DNA of 64,000 nucleotides, taken from assembly GCF_000265365.1 (NCBI RefSeq), contig NC_018011.1:558001-622000 (forward strand), in the 5' to 3' direction. The notes below the pieces were generated by a model that saw nothing but the letters and a program-made list of their open reading frames with translations, was not told where the DNA came from and did no database searches. This stretch comes from Alistipes finegoldii DSM 17242. Lineage in GTDB: Bacteria; Bacteroidota; Bacteroidia; Bacteroidales; Rikenellaceae. Position numbers and translations under genes: made by a program. Each line of letters starts with the position of its first letter. Positions within the stretch are counted from its first letter, which is position 1. Positions 8,894-18,134 of the stretch are shown here, piece after piece.

Positions 8894-10393
8894 TTAAAAA
8901 TTATATCCCACACTCACCGTCGCCCGCACCCGGTTGGGCTGCGCGACGTATTGCAGATCGAACCCGTGTTCGTAGCGCGCATACAGTTCGACGTAGAACC
9001 GCTCGATGTTGCGCCGCACGCCCAGTCCCGCCCCCAGCCGTTTGGCCGTCAGGTATTCGGTTTCATAATTGTAATATCCGGTCAGTTGTCCGGGATACTC
9101 GCCCGGCTGCTCGCCGGAGGTCTCGAACTGTTTTTCGCACTCCTCGAAGCCGCCCTGACGGTAGTCGGCGGCGAGGGTCACTTCCCAGAACCCGAAGGCG
9201 CGGATCAGTTCGGCATAGACTTTCGTAAAGTGCAGCTTCTGCCCCTTGACATAGGGATACATCAGCGTCGATTCGCGGTTGAGCTGCGAATAGGCCACGC
9301 CGGCGCGCAGGTCCGTATAACGGTTTGCAAATTCGTACTCGCCCCCCAGATCGAGCCCCTTGCGCCCGAAGATGGGCGTCGAGCCGTGAATGTAGGGCTT
9401 CGTCACACCGTTGACGGTCTCCGTCGTGATGATGTTCTCGTCGGTCCGGAGCGACCGCCAGTCGAGGTGCAGCCGCACGAAGTGCCTGCGCTGCAGGTTT
9501 CCGAGCGAAAGGGCGGCGTTCGCCGTCACCTGATGCGTCCCGAACTCATGCCAGATCATGCCGCGCTCGCCCGTCTCGCCCTGCCGGTTGCGATATGCGG
9601 CAGCGGCATAGACCGGTCCGTACTGCAGCTGCACGCCCGCGCCCTGCGTATTCTCCCGGACGGGAAATCCCGTGACGCCGCTGGTCGTGAGGTGCATGTC
9701 GCTGCTCTCCCAAAGCTGCAGCGAGCCGTAACCCAGACCGCGATCGAAGAAAGCCTGATACGATTCGGGCGTGGAGCCGATCTCCTCGGCTTCGAGTTTT
9801 TCGCTGTTCGTGCCCACGATATAGACCGCGCCCGCGGCGAAACGGCCCGCATGGTACATCACGCCGGGCGAGAATTCGAAGTCGAGCCGCGTGTTCTTGT
9901 GACGCAGGTCCTTGCGCTTGGCATAGTTCTGCGCTTCGAACTCCACGCGCAGGCCGCCCGTCCAGCGTCTCCCCAGCACGGCCGAAACGCCGCCCGTGAA
10001 GGTATAGTCCTCGCGGATTTTGCGGCCCGGCGTAAATTCGAGAATATCCACGGGATAATAGCCCGGTTGGGTGAACATCGAACCGCACATGTTGCGGCCG
10101 TCGAAATAGTCGTATCCGAAGCCGCCCGCGAAAGAGACCTTTTTCAGATGGCGCACCGACTCGGTCCGCGCGCCGGCGTTCCAGCTGTCGTCCGACGACG
10201 AATGGCCGGTCATCCCGCCGGTCTCCTTGGTGAAATAGATTTCGGCATAGGAGCGGCTCAGGCTGTCCTGCCGGATGCCCGCGGCGTTCGGGCCGCCGTT
10301 CCACGGATTGCGGCGAAAAACATAATCGAAACGCTCCTGTGCCGCGGCGCCTGAGACGGCAATTATCATCAGCAGTGTTAAAATCCGTCTCAT
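8894..10393 (-). CDS. DUF6850-like outer-membrane beta-barrel protein
   Basis: This 499-residue protein has a cleavable signal peptide (AVSGAAAQ). Repeating aromatic amphipathic strands end in VSVGYNF with a terminal Phe, the usual outer-membrane barrel signature recognised by BamA. It resembles the DUF6850 barrel family that accompanies DUF4876 lipoproteins and TonB receptors in Bacteroidales. The gene follows the DUF4876 gene by three bases. Its function is unknown; a partner of the TonB receptor in the outer membrane is the natural inference. Confidence 0.7.
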   Translation of the reverse strand: MRRILTLLMIIAVSGAAAQERFDYVFRRNPWNGGPNAAGIRQDSLSRSYAEIYFTKETGGMTGHSSSDDSWNAGARTESVRHLKKVSFAGGFGYDYFDGRNMCGSMFTQPGYYPVDILEFTPGRKIREDYTFTGGVSAVLGRRWTGGLRVEFEAQNYAKRKDLRHKNTRLDFEFSPGVMYHAGRFAAGAVYIVGTNSEKLEAEEIGSTPESYQAFFDRGLGYGSLQLWESSDMHLTTSGVTGFPVRENTQGAGVQLQYGPVYAAAAYRNRQGETGERGMIWHEFGTHQVTANAALSLGNLQRRHFVRLHLDWRSLRTDENIITTETVNGVTKPYIHGSTPIFGRKGLDLGGEYEFANRYTDLRAGVAYSQLNRESTLMYPYVKGQKLHFTKVYAELIRAFGFWEVTLAADYRQGGFEECEKQFETSGEQPGEYPGQLTGYYNYETEYLTAKRLGAGLGVRRNIERFYVELYARYEHGFDLQYVAQPNRVRATVSVGYNF

Positions 10394-10396
10394 AGG

Positions 10397-11626
10397 CTAT
10401 TCACGCAAAGATTGTGTCTCACGCTCGTAAAAATCGTTCGACGAATTGTTGGTATCCACATATCGGTCGAATCCGGCGCTCGCAGTGGCCTCTTCGTCCA
10501 GCCTGCGGTAGAGGCTGTGTCCCTGCGCCTTGGCCGAGAATCCGACGTATCCGGCGTCCACATCGGTATGCAGACGCTTGTTTCTGGTCGCTTCCGACAG
10601 GTTGCAGACCTCGACGCCGTCTACGATCCACTCCCACGGAATTTTCGAATAGACGACGCTGCCGCTGGCGATCGCCGATTCGAGATCATTGGCCAGATAG
10701 GCGTCCAGATCGAAATCGCCGGGCGCCCGGAAAAGGATCACGGCGGGCGAATTCTGCGATATCACATAGACCACGGCCGTATTCGTTCCGGTTTTTTTCA
10801 GCACTTTCATATAGTGCGACTCATCGATCTGATCGCCCGGAGTAGGCGTGGGATGCAGCCGGTTGCCGGGATAATGCACCATGTCGTAAAGCACGAAGTA
10901 GCCTTTCCGGTTGAGATTCACCGACTGGGAGTAGGTCTGCGTGTGATCTACGCCGTAATAGGCCACGACGGCCTCTTCGCCCGGCTCCAACGGGAAATCC
11001 GTGCCCGTGCCGGGGAACATCCAGATACAGTCCGGCATGGCGGCGTAGTCGCGGAAAACGATGTTGCCCGAAGGGTCCGTACTCGTCCACGGATTGTTGG
11101 CGTTCGAGTTGTAGGGCGCGACCATACCCAGACAAAGGCCGTCGAGGTAGTAGGTGTCGAAACTGTTGTTGTGCAGGACAATATACTTGTCGTCGGCATA
11201 CGAACCGGTCGCAGGCGGGTCCTGCGGACAGCCGCCCGAATAGATCTCCTTGATGAGGATCGTGCCCGGCTTGGCGTATTTCAACTCTACGCTCACATTC
11301 CGGTCCGCGCCGGCGAGGTCCACCTGTTCGACGGCGCCGTTGAAGACCGACGACGCATCGGGGCGGTCGAGCACCGAAAGCCGGTAATGCCCGGCGGCCA
11401 CGTCGAAGGCCGCCACGCCGCGCGCATCGGTCAGCGCGGTGTAGACGTTGCTCGAATTGCGGTCGGTGAGTTTCACCGGAACGCCCTCCCGCAGGAAGGA
11501 GGCGTACTCTTCGGGGTAAACGACCTGCACGCTGAGCGACCGCAGCGTATCGCCGTAGGGATTGCCTTCGAACGACGTGCAGCCGGCGGCCAGCAGGCAG
11601 GATAATATGCAAAATAGCTTTTTCAT
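10397..11626 (-). CDS. DUF4876 family lipoprotein
   Basis: This 409-residue protein has a lipoprotein signal (CLLAAGCTSF). Residues about 30-110 form a carboxypeptidase-regulatory-like beta-sandwich (VPVKLTDRNSSNVYTALTD..GVAAFDV), and the rest matches DUF4876, with patterns such as ILIKEIYSGGCPQDPP and DKYIVLHNN. It is probably anchored to the outer membrane. It lies five bases downstream of the TonB receptor gene, as is usual for this family, suggesting a ligand-capture or accessory role. The ligand is unknown. Confidence 0.75.
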   Translation of the reverse strand: MKKLFCILSCLLAAGCTSFEGNPYGDTLRSLSVQVVYPEEYASFLREGVPVKLTDRNSSNVYTALTDARGVAAFDVAAGHYRLSVLDRPDASSVFNGAVEQVDLAGADRNVSVELKYAKPGTILIKEIYSGGCPQDPPATGSYADDKYIVLHNNSFDTYYLDGLCLGMVAPYNSNANNPWTSTDPSGNIVFRDYAAMPDCIWMFPGTGTDFPLEPGEEAVVAYYGVDHTQTYSQSVNLNRKGYFVLYDMVHYPGNRLHPTPTPGDQIDESHYMKVLKKTGTNTAVVYVISQNSPAVILFRAPGDFDLDAYLANDLESAIASGSVVYSKIPWEWIVDGVEVCNLSEATRNKRLHTDVDAGYVGFSAKAQGHSLYRRLDEEATASAGFDRYVDTNNSSNDFYERETQSLRE

Positions 11627-11631
11627 CGTTT

Positions 11632-14460
11632 TCAGAATTTAAGACGCACCGTCAGGCCGTAATAGAAATCGGGCGTAAAGACGACCTTGACTCCCGAAGC
11701 GTACGACGCGACGAAAGGCCGGGAATTGGTGAAGTTATTGGCATAAAACGAGATGGATACATGATCCCCGATCTCCTTGGTGATGCTCAGGTTGGCCGAG
11801 AAATAGGGATCGTACCCGTCGCCGTTGAACGAGTAGGCATTGCCCGAACGAAGCAGCAGGGAGGAGAAGGCCGGATCGTTTTTCTGGGCGTCGGTGAAGG
11901 GATGGCGGTTGCCGTCGAGGTCGAGGTAGGCCACGGGCCAGATCGCCGTATAGCTGTTGCCGTCGTATATGCTGCCGCCCGTGGGATTGCGGTCCTCGTC
12001 CGCGTTGAAGGCGTATTCGCGGCCGTCGTACTCCGAAAGGTTCTGCGAACGCTTCACCAGCGAAGCTTCGAGTCGGAGGGTGACGATCATGCGGATCGCG
12101 GGCACATGGGTCGTGGCCGTGAGGTTCGCATCCAGCGCATGGGTCTTACGGCCGTTGTAGGTCACGACGGAGCTGCCCCCGTTGTCGGCGTAAATACCCA
12201 CGTAGGGGAAGAATTCGCCGCCCGTCGTGGTCGAAGGATAATAGGACGCCTCGCCTTTATTGACGTATTTGGTATAGCCGTAGGCGCCGTCCAGCCGCAG
12301 CTGCGTGCGGATAGGATTGATCTGCGGGAAATCAACGACGAACTCCAGACCCATGCGGTCCACGGGCGAGCCGTTGTCTTGGTAGGTATTCTTGACGAAG
12401 GTGCGCTTGGTGGAAGTCGTCTCCATGGCGATCCATCCGGCCGAGGGGTCGTCCTTGTCGCGGACGAAGATCTCACCCGTCTGGCTGTCCACCCTGAAGA
12501 GCGGATTCGACGGCATCTGGAACGAGGAGCCGTCGGGCATCTTCGAGGGCAGCCCCATCACCTTGTAGGAGAACGGCTCGTAGGCGGCGCTCAGTTCATA
12601 GGGGTATTTGGTACGGTTGAAATAGCCGACCAGCGAAACCGAAGTGCCGCCGATACGCAGATCGACGCCGACCTCGGCGTTGCGGTTGCGCTGCCAGCGG
12701 AGGTTGTCGTTGTAGAGTATCTGGTAAGGCTGCGTGTGATAGACGTACACGCTCCGGTTCGGGCTGTAGGTGTTGCTGAACACCCGCGTATCGCGGTATT
12801 CGGGCAGCGGATAGAGGACGTTGAAGGACGGCAGTTTCTCGGTGATACCCCAGCCGCCGCGGACGGTCACATGGTCGTTGATGCGGAACTTCAGGTTCAG
12901 GCGCGGCGAAAGACTCGACGTATTTTCATACTGCGTATTCTTGATAAAGGTCTTTTCGGCGCGCACACCCGCCATCAGCTGCAGCGAGGTCGTTCCCAGC
13001 GGCACGGTCAGCGTCTCTTCGAGGTAGGCCGCGAGGTTGTGCATGTAGGGAATATCGGTATAGGGGCGGGGGCGGTACCCGTCGGGTGCAAGGGGGGGGG
13101 CCGCATAATACTCTCCCTCCCCGACGTTGCCGTTGGCGCGCCACGACGCGCCGATCTTGGCATTGCTATGCACGTCGCCCCAGCTGCGGACCCAAGTGGC
13201 CTTCAGATTCGCCGCATAGTCGAGCTGCTTGGAGTCGATATTGCGCGTCGTATAGAAAGTCGCCGGAAGCATTTCGGCGATATAATAGCCCTCGCTTTCG
13301 GCATGGACGGCCGGGGTCTCCGTGGCCGACGACTGGTAGGTGTGCCTGCGTGCGAGCTTGTCGGCATAGCTGAGCGAAGCATCGAAATCGACGCACGTGA
13401 TCCACGGTTTGTTGAGCAGCCATTTGAGCGACGTATTGGCCCGCAGGGCGTTGTCGCGCACCTTCTCCCACTCGCCCACCTGCGCGTCGGGGTCGTCTTC
13501 GGTATTCATGCCGCCGATGTTGGCCGTCACGCCGAAATTGAAACGCAGAACCTTGGCGAAGGTGTTCTGGTAATTGAGCGCAATGCCCGTGCGCGAATAG
13601 GAACTGTAGGGCGACGTGGGGTTCTTCATGGCCCGCGTGTACTCCACGCTGCTGTTCAGCACGCCGCGGTCGGTACCCAGATCGAAACCCTTCGAGGCGG
13701 AGATTTGTTTGGTGCGGGGATTGGTCGAGAGCACCAGCGTATAGGGCGTCTTGCCCTTGCGGGTCGAAATCTTCACCACGCCCGACGAGATATCGCCGTA
13801 CTCGGCCGAAGGCACGCCCGTCACCACCTCGACCGACTCGATATTCGTCGAAGCGATGTTGCGGGTGCTCGCGCCCGACATTTCGCCCAGCGAAGCGTTG
13901 GTCGAGATGCGCACGCCGTCCACCTCGACGGCCGTGCCGAACGAGGCGTTTCCGGCCGCGGAACCGCCGCTGCGCAGCGAAAAGACATTGTCTTTGGTCA
14001 GATCGGGATTTATCGTCTTGCCGCCCGGCAGCAGCGACGAAATATCCGAAGCGTTCACCATTTGCAGGTGGTCGATGGCGTTGCCGCCGATCGTCCGCGA
14101 GGTGGCCATGGCATTGGGCGCCTCCTTGGCCGTGACGACGACGCTTTCCAGTTTCAGATTGTCCTCAGGCGCATAGAGCAAGATACGCCCCATGCCGGCG
14201 CGGACGTCGAGTTCGGTTTCCGTGGTCGCATATCCCAGACACGACACCACGAAACGGGTCGCGCCTTTGGGCACGCCCTTCACGGTAAAATTGCCGTCGC
14301 CGTCGGCCACGGCCCACAGTCCGGCCTGCGGCAGCTCGACGACAGCCTGAGCGATCGGTTTGTCGGTGCCCTTGACCAGCACCCGCCCCGATAAATCGTA
14401 ACGCTGCGCCCAAACTACGGCCGGAATTAGCGTGAATAACAGTAGCAGAAGTTTCCTCAT
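11632..14460 (-). CDS. TonB-dependent receptor with carboxypeptidase-like N-domain
   Basis: This 942-residue outer-membrane transporter starts with a signal peptide (VVWAQ). Residues about 22-95 are a CarboxypepD-like domain, residues about 105-220 the plug (ESVVVTAKEA, SVEVVTGVPSAEYGDISSGVVKI), and the remainder a 22-strand-type barrel ending in LTVRLKF with terminal Phe. There is no SusD neighbour, so it is not an obvious polysaccharide utilisation receptor; siderophore, haem, metal or cofactor uptake is more likely. It heads the leftward six-gene cluster. A run of nine Cs on the coding strand (bases 13092-13100) lies in an extracellular-loop-like region (AAPPLAP) and could slip. Confidence 0.9.
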   Translation of the reverse strand: MRKLLLLLFTLIPAVVWAQRYDLSGRVLVKGTDKPIAQAVVELPQAGLWAVADGDGNFTVKGVPKGATRFVVSCLGYATTETELDVRAGMGRILLYAPEDNLKLESVVVTAKEAPNAMATSRTIGGNAIDHLQMVNASDISSLLPGGKTINPDLTKDNVFSLRSGGSAAGNASFGTAVEVDGVRISTNASLGEMSGASTRNIASTNIESVEVVTGVPSAEYGDISSGVVKISTRKGKTPYTLVLSTNPRTKQISASKGFDLGTDRGVLNSSVEYTRAMKNPTSPYSSYSRTGIALNYQNTFAKVLRFNFGVTANIGGMNTEDDPDAQVGEWEKVRDNALRANTSLKWLLNKPWITCVDFDASLSYADKLARRHTYQSSATETPAVHAESEGYYIAEMLPATFYTTRNIDSKQLDYAANLKATWVRSWGDVHSNAKIGASWRANGNVGEGEYYAAPPLAPDGYRPRPYTDIPYMHNLAAYLEETLTVPLGTTSLQLMAGVRAEKTFIKNTQYENTSSLSPRLNLKFRINDHVTVRGGWGITEKLPSFNVLYPLPEYRDTRVFSNTYSPNRSVYVYHTQPYQILYNDNLRWQRNRNAEVGVDLRIGGTSVSLVGYFNRTKYPYELSAAYEPFSYKVMGLPSKMPDGSSFQMPSNPLFRVDSQTGEIFVRDKDDPSAGWIAMETTSTKRTFVKNTYQDNGSPVDRMGLEFVVDFPQINPIRTQLRLDGAYGYTKYVNKGEASYYPSTTTGGEFFPYVGIYADNGGSSVVTYNGRKTHALDANLTATTHVPAIRMIVTLRLEASLVKRSQNLSEYDGREYAFNADEDRNPTGGSIYDGNSYTAIWPVAYLDLDGNRHPFTDAQKNDPAFSSLLLRSGNAYSFNGDGYDPYFSANLSITKEIGDHVSISFYANNFTNSRPFVASYASGVKVVFTPDFYYGLTVRLKF

Positions 14461-14900
14461 ATGATTGACCTAACGCAACAAATATAACTAAAATGAATAT
14501 TTTTTGTGCATTTTCAAGCGTTTTTTTAACCATTTCAACAATTTTTACGGGCAGGAGATTCGATTCCGTCCGGCTCGGCAAAGACCGTTTCGCCAAATCC
14601 CCCATGCGTTCCGCACGGAAATACCTGCATTACAGCGAAAACGGACGGCTTATAAACATAGGTCCCAAAGATTAATTTTATTTTTACAGTACTATGTCGC
14701 ACAAAGTATAAATATTTTACCTATATTTGCGCTTATCAACCGACGGTTTATTGGTGTTTAGTAATTTTTTATTGATTTTCGATAAAAACAAATTGTTTTT
14801 CAAGAATATTTTAATACCTTTGTTCCCGACGCCGTTTCCCTCGGCTTACAGATCGTAACTACGCAACCTTACAAAACCGCTTTACAACGGCAGACAGAAT
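14461..14900. other. Divergent regulatory region between TonB operon and efflux operon
   Basis: These 440 unusually AT-rich bases separate two divergent operons. A leftward TATATTTG -7 element (14486-14479) lies 19 bases before the TonB start. Rightward -7 elements are at 14722-14729 (TATATTTG) and 14815-14822 (TACCTTTG). The stretch 14520-14690 shows no convincing gene. Confidence 0.5.
14793..14822 (+). promoter_or_regulatory. Bacteroidota-type promoter of the efflux operon
   Basis: TTG at 14793-14795 and TACCTTTG at 14815-14822 are separated by 19 bases, matching the -33 TTG / -7 TAnnTTTG consensus. Transcription would start near 14829, giving a leader of about 70 bases before the ABC ATPase. 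Confidence 0.65.
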
Positions 14901-15590
14901 ATGATAAAGCTGGAAAACATCAACAAGACCTACGACAACGGGTCGCCCCTGCATGTGCTCAAGGGTATCGACCTCACGGTGGAAAAGGGCGAACTGGTCT
15001 CCATCATGGGCGCATCCGGATCGGGCAAATCGACGCTGCTCAACATCCTCGGCATCCTCGACGACTATGACAGCGGCAGCTACTATCTGGCCGGCCGCCT
15101 GATCAAGGATCTCAGCGAGACGCAGGCCGCCGCGGCCCGCAACAACATGATCGGCTACATTTTCCAGTCCTTCAACCTGATCAACTACAAGAACGCCGTC
15201 GAAAACGTCGCCCTGCCACTCTACTATCAGGGCGTCTCCCGCCGCAAGCGCAACGCCCTCGCCCTCGAATACCTCGACATGCTGGGCCTGAAGGAGTGGG
15301 CCGAACACATGCCCAACGAGATGTCGGGCGGTCAGAAACAGCGCGTGGCCATCGCGCGGGCGCTGATCAACAAACCGCAGATCATCCTCGCCGACGAACC
15401 CACGGGCGCACTGGACAGCGTCACCTCGCAGGAGGTGATGAACCTGCTGCGCAGCGTGAACGTCGACATGGGTATGACCATCATCTGCGTCACCCACGAA
15501 CAGTCGATCGCCGACCAGACGGACAAAATCATCCGCCTGACGGACGGCGTCATCAGCAGTATCACCGAAACCGGACTGGCAACGCGATGA
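14901..15590 (+). CDS. ABC transporter ATP-binding protein (MacB/LolD type)
   Basis: This 229-residue soluble ATPase has Walker A GASGSGKST (residues 37-45), signature MSGGQKQRV, Walker B IILADEPTGALDS and the H-loop histidine in VTHEQ. The fused membrane domain of E. coli MacB is absent, so it must work with the separate permeases encoded next. The first permease start overlaps its stop (ATGA at 15587-15590), indicating translational coupling. It should power a tripartite efflux or export system spanning both membranes together with the adaptor and TolC-like genes downstream. Confidence 0.95.
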   Translation: MIKLENINKTYDNGSPLHVLKGIDLTVEKGELVSIMGASGSGKSTLLNILGILDDYDSGSYYLAGRLIKDLSETQAAAARNNMIGYIFQSFNLINYKNAVENVALPLYYQGVSRRKRNALALEYLDMLGLKEWAEHMPNEMSGGQKQRVAIARALINKPQIILADEPTGALDSVTSQEVMNLLRSVNVDMGMTIICVTHEQSIADQTDKIIRLTDGVISSITETGLATR

Positions 15591-16843
15591 GAGAGCTGCT
15601 GCTGGAGATATGGACTTCGGTGCGCCGCAACAAACTGCGCACGTTCCTCACGGGATTTTCGGTCGCGTGGGGCATCTTCATGCTCGTCATCCTGCTGGGA
15701 TCGGGCAACGGACTCAAGAACGGCGTGCTGTCGAATTTCGGCAACTACGCCACCAACTCGATCACCATCTCCGGCGGCTGGACCTCGAAGGCCTACGCCG
15801 GCTACAACAAATGGCGCAGCATCGACCTGAAAAACCGGGACCTCGAAATTCTGGTCAATGAATTCCCCGAAGTGGACGACGTCGCCGCCAAAGCGTGGTA
15901 CCGCGGCTCCACGGCCACCTACCTCGACCGCTTCGCCGACATCAGCCTGCGCGGCTCGCTGCCCAAGATCCAGCAGATCGAAGGCGTCGAGATCGTCAAG
16001 GGACGTTTCATCAATCAGGCCGACATCCACAACTACCGCAAGGTGATCGTCATCGACGAGGCGCTCGAAAGAATACTCTTCCGCGGCGACAACCCGCTGG
16101 GCAAGCCGGTCAAAATCCACAACAACATCTACCGCGTGGCCGGCGTCTACAGAGGCGACGCCCAGCAGCGCAATTCGATGGGCTACATCCCGCTGACGAC
16201 CGGCCAGCTGATCTTCAAGGCCAACGATCCGGTCGTGGACAACGCGATCATCACCGTACACGGACTCGACACCGACGCGCAGATGGAGGCGTTCGAACAG
16301 CGCATCCGCAAACGGCTGGCCGCCGAACACCACTACGATCCCGAAGACCAGAGCGCCCTGTGGATACGCAACACGATGGAGCAGTACAAGAGCATGATGA
16401 TCGTCTTCGGCGGCATCAACCTCTTCGTATGGATCATCGGTCTGGGCACCCTGCTGGCGGGCATCGTCGGCGTGAGCAACATCATGCTGGTGACCGTCAC
16501 GGAGCGCACCTCCGAATTCGGCATCCGCAAGGCGCTGGGCGCCAAACCCGTGTCGATCATCCGCCTGATCCTGACCGAATCGGTGATGATAACGGCCATG
16601 TTCGGCTATATCGGCATGGTGCTGGGCGTTGCCGTCATGGAGGCGGTCAACTATGTCATCAACCAGACGCCGGCCCAGACCGGAAACTTCGGCGGCAGCA
16701 TCTTCCTCAATCCGACGCTCGATCTGGGCGTGGCCGTCAGCGCCACGGTCGTACTGGTCATTGCGGGCCTGATCGCAGGATACGTCCCCGCCTACCGGGC
16801 CGCACAACTGAAAACGATCGACGCCCTGCGTTATAATAAATAA
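15587..16843 (+). CDS. ABC transporter permease, MacB-like (first copy)
   Basis: This 418-residue protein has the MacB/FtsX topology: one N-terminal helix (TFLTGFSVAWGIFMLVILLG), a large periplasmic core domain (about residues 45-270) and three C-terminal helices. The conserved LLAGIVGVSNIMLVTVTERTSEFGIRKALGA coupling segment follows the second helix. The start at 15587 overlaps the ATPase stop; a longer upstream open frame only shadows the ATPase. With the second permease it probably forms a heterodimer transmitting ATP hydrolysis to the periplasmic adaptor (mechanotransmission rather than a conventional pore). The substrate is unknown. Confidence 0.92.
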   Translation: MRELLLEIWTSVRRNKLRTFLTGFSVAWGIFMLVILLGSGNGLKNGVLSNFGNYATNSITISGGWTSKAYAGYNKWRSIDLKNRDLEILVNEFPEVDDVAAKAWYRGSTATYLDRFADISLRGSLPKIQQIEGVEIVKGRFINQADIHNYRKVIVIDEALERILFRGDNPLGKPVKIHNNIYRVAGVYRGDAQQRNSMGYIPLTTGQLIFKANDPVVDNAIITVHGLDTDAQMEAFEQRIRKRLAAEHHYDPEDQSALWIRNTMEQYKSMMIVFGGINLFVWIIGLGTLLAGIVGVSNIMLVTVTERTSEFGIRKALGAKPVSIIRLILTESVMITAMFGYIGMVLGVAVMEAVNYVINQTPAQTGNFGGSIFLNPTLDLGVAVSATVVLVIAGLIAGYVPAYRAAQLKTIDALRYNK

Positions 16844-16849
16844 GGAGCC

Positions 16850-18109
16850 ATGAGATTTTTCGATACGGACCGCTGGAACGAAATCTGGCAGACAATCAGC
16901 CGGAACCGCAAGCGCAGCATCATGACGGCGCTGGGCGTATTCTGGGGTATCTTCATGCTCATCGTACTGCTGGGAGCCGGCATGGGGCTGGGACGCCTGT
17001 TCCGCGCCCAGCTGGGCGGCATGTCCACCAACACGGTGCTGCTGCAAAGCAGCCGCACCTCGGTCCCCTACAAGGGCATGCCCACGGGACGCTGGTGGAG
17101 AATGGACAACGACGATCTGGAAGCCGTCAGCAAACTCGAAGAGGTGGAGTACACCTCAGGCGTCATCTGGGGCAACGAACTCCACTGCAGCTACAAAGAG
17201 CGCAAGGGCGACTATCAGATGATGGGATACACGCCCGACTACCAGAAGATCAACCCGCAGAAGATCATCGCAGGCCGTTACATCAACGAGGTAGACATGG
17301 TGCACAAGCGCAAGGTCTGCGTCATCGGCACGCAGGTGCAGAAAGACCTCTTTCCGGGCGAACCCGACCCGACGGGCAAAGTCATCAAGGTCGGAGGAAG
17401 CTACTTCACCATCATCGGCGTCATGCGCCGCGAATCGTCGGCCATGTCGTTCAGCGACGTCGAACGCACGGTTGTCGTCCCGATCTCGCTGGCGCAGCAG
17501 ATGTTCGGCTACGGCCGCACGATACACCTGCTGGCGCTGGCCGGCTACAAGGACGTTCCGAGCAAACAGGTCGAGAAAGCGGCCCGCGAAGCCGTCTTCG
17601 CCCGGCACATGATCTCGCCGGACGACGAAAAGGCCGCTTGGACCATGTCCGCCGGAGAGATGTTCGACAAGGTGATGAGCCTGTTCTGGGGCATCGGCCT
17701 GCTGACGTGGATCGTGGGACTGGGCACGCTGCTGGCAGGTATCGTCGGCGTGAGCAACATCATGCTGGTGCTCGTGAAGGAGCGCACGCAGGAGATCGGC
17801 ATCCGCCGCGCGCTGGGCGCCCCGCCTACGGCCATCATCTCGCAGATACTTTCCGAGAGCTTCATCCTCACCTTCATCGCCGGAATACTGGGGCTCACGG
17901 CCGCCGTCGGCGTGCTGTCGGTCGTGGATTCGGTCTACTATCAGGCGGTCACCGTGGCGCAGGAAGGATTCGAAGTGTCGTGGCAGATCTCCTTCGGGAC
18001 GGGCATGCTGGCCCTCTTCATCCTGATCGCAGGCAGCCTGCTGGCGGGCGTCATCCCCGCATACCGGGCCTTGAGCATCAAGGCGGTGGATGCAATACGC
18101 GAAGAATAA
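16850..18109 (+). CDS. ABC transporter permease, MacB-like (second copy)
   Basis: This 419-residue paralogue has the same layout: N-terminal helix (GVFWGIFMLIVLLGAGMGLG), a periplasmic core, and three C-terminal helices with LLAGIVGVSNIMLVLVKERTQEIGIRRALGA. Its core differs clearly from the first copy, so the transporter is probably a heterodimer rather than the product of a recent duplication. It begins six bases after the first permease and is followed by the adaptor gene. Confidence 0.92.
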   Translation: MRFFDTDRWNEIWQTISRNRKRSIMTALGVFWGIFMLIVLLGAGMGLGRLFRAQLGGMSTNTVLLQSSRTSVPYKGMPTGRWWRMDNDDLEAVSKLEEVEYTSGVIWGNELHCSYKERKGDYQMMGYTPDYQKINPQKIIAGRYINEVDMVHKRKVCVIGTQVQKDLFPGEPDPTGKVIKVGGSYFTIIGVMRRESSAMSFSDVERTVVVPISLAQQMFGYGRTIHLLALAGYKDVPSKQVEKAAREAVFARHMISPDDEKAAWTMSAGEMFDKVMSLFWGIGLLTWIVGLGTLLAGIVGVSNIMLVLVKERTQEIGIRRALGAPPTAIISQILSESFILTFIAGILGLTAAVGVLSVVDSVYYQAVTVAQEGFEVSWQISFGTGMLALFILIAGSLLAGVIPAYRALSIKAVDAIREE

Positions 18110-18134
18110 ACGATTAAACAAACAGATTACGGCT

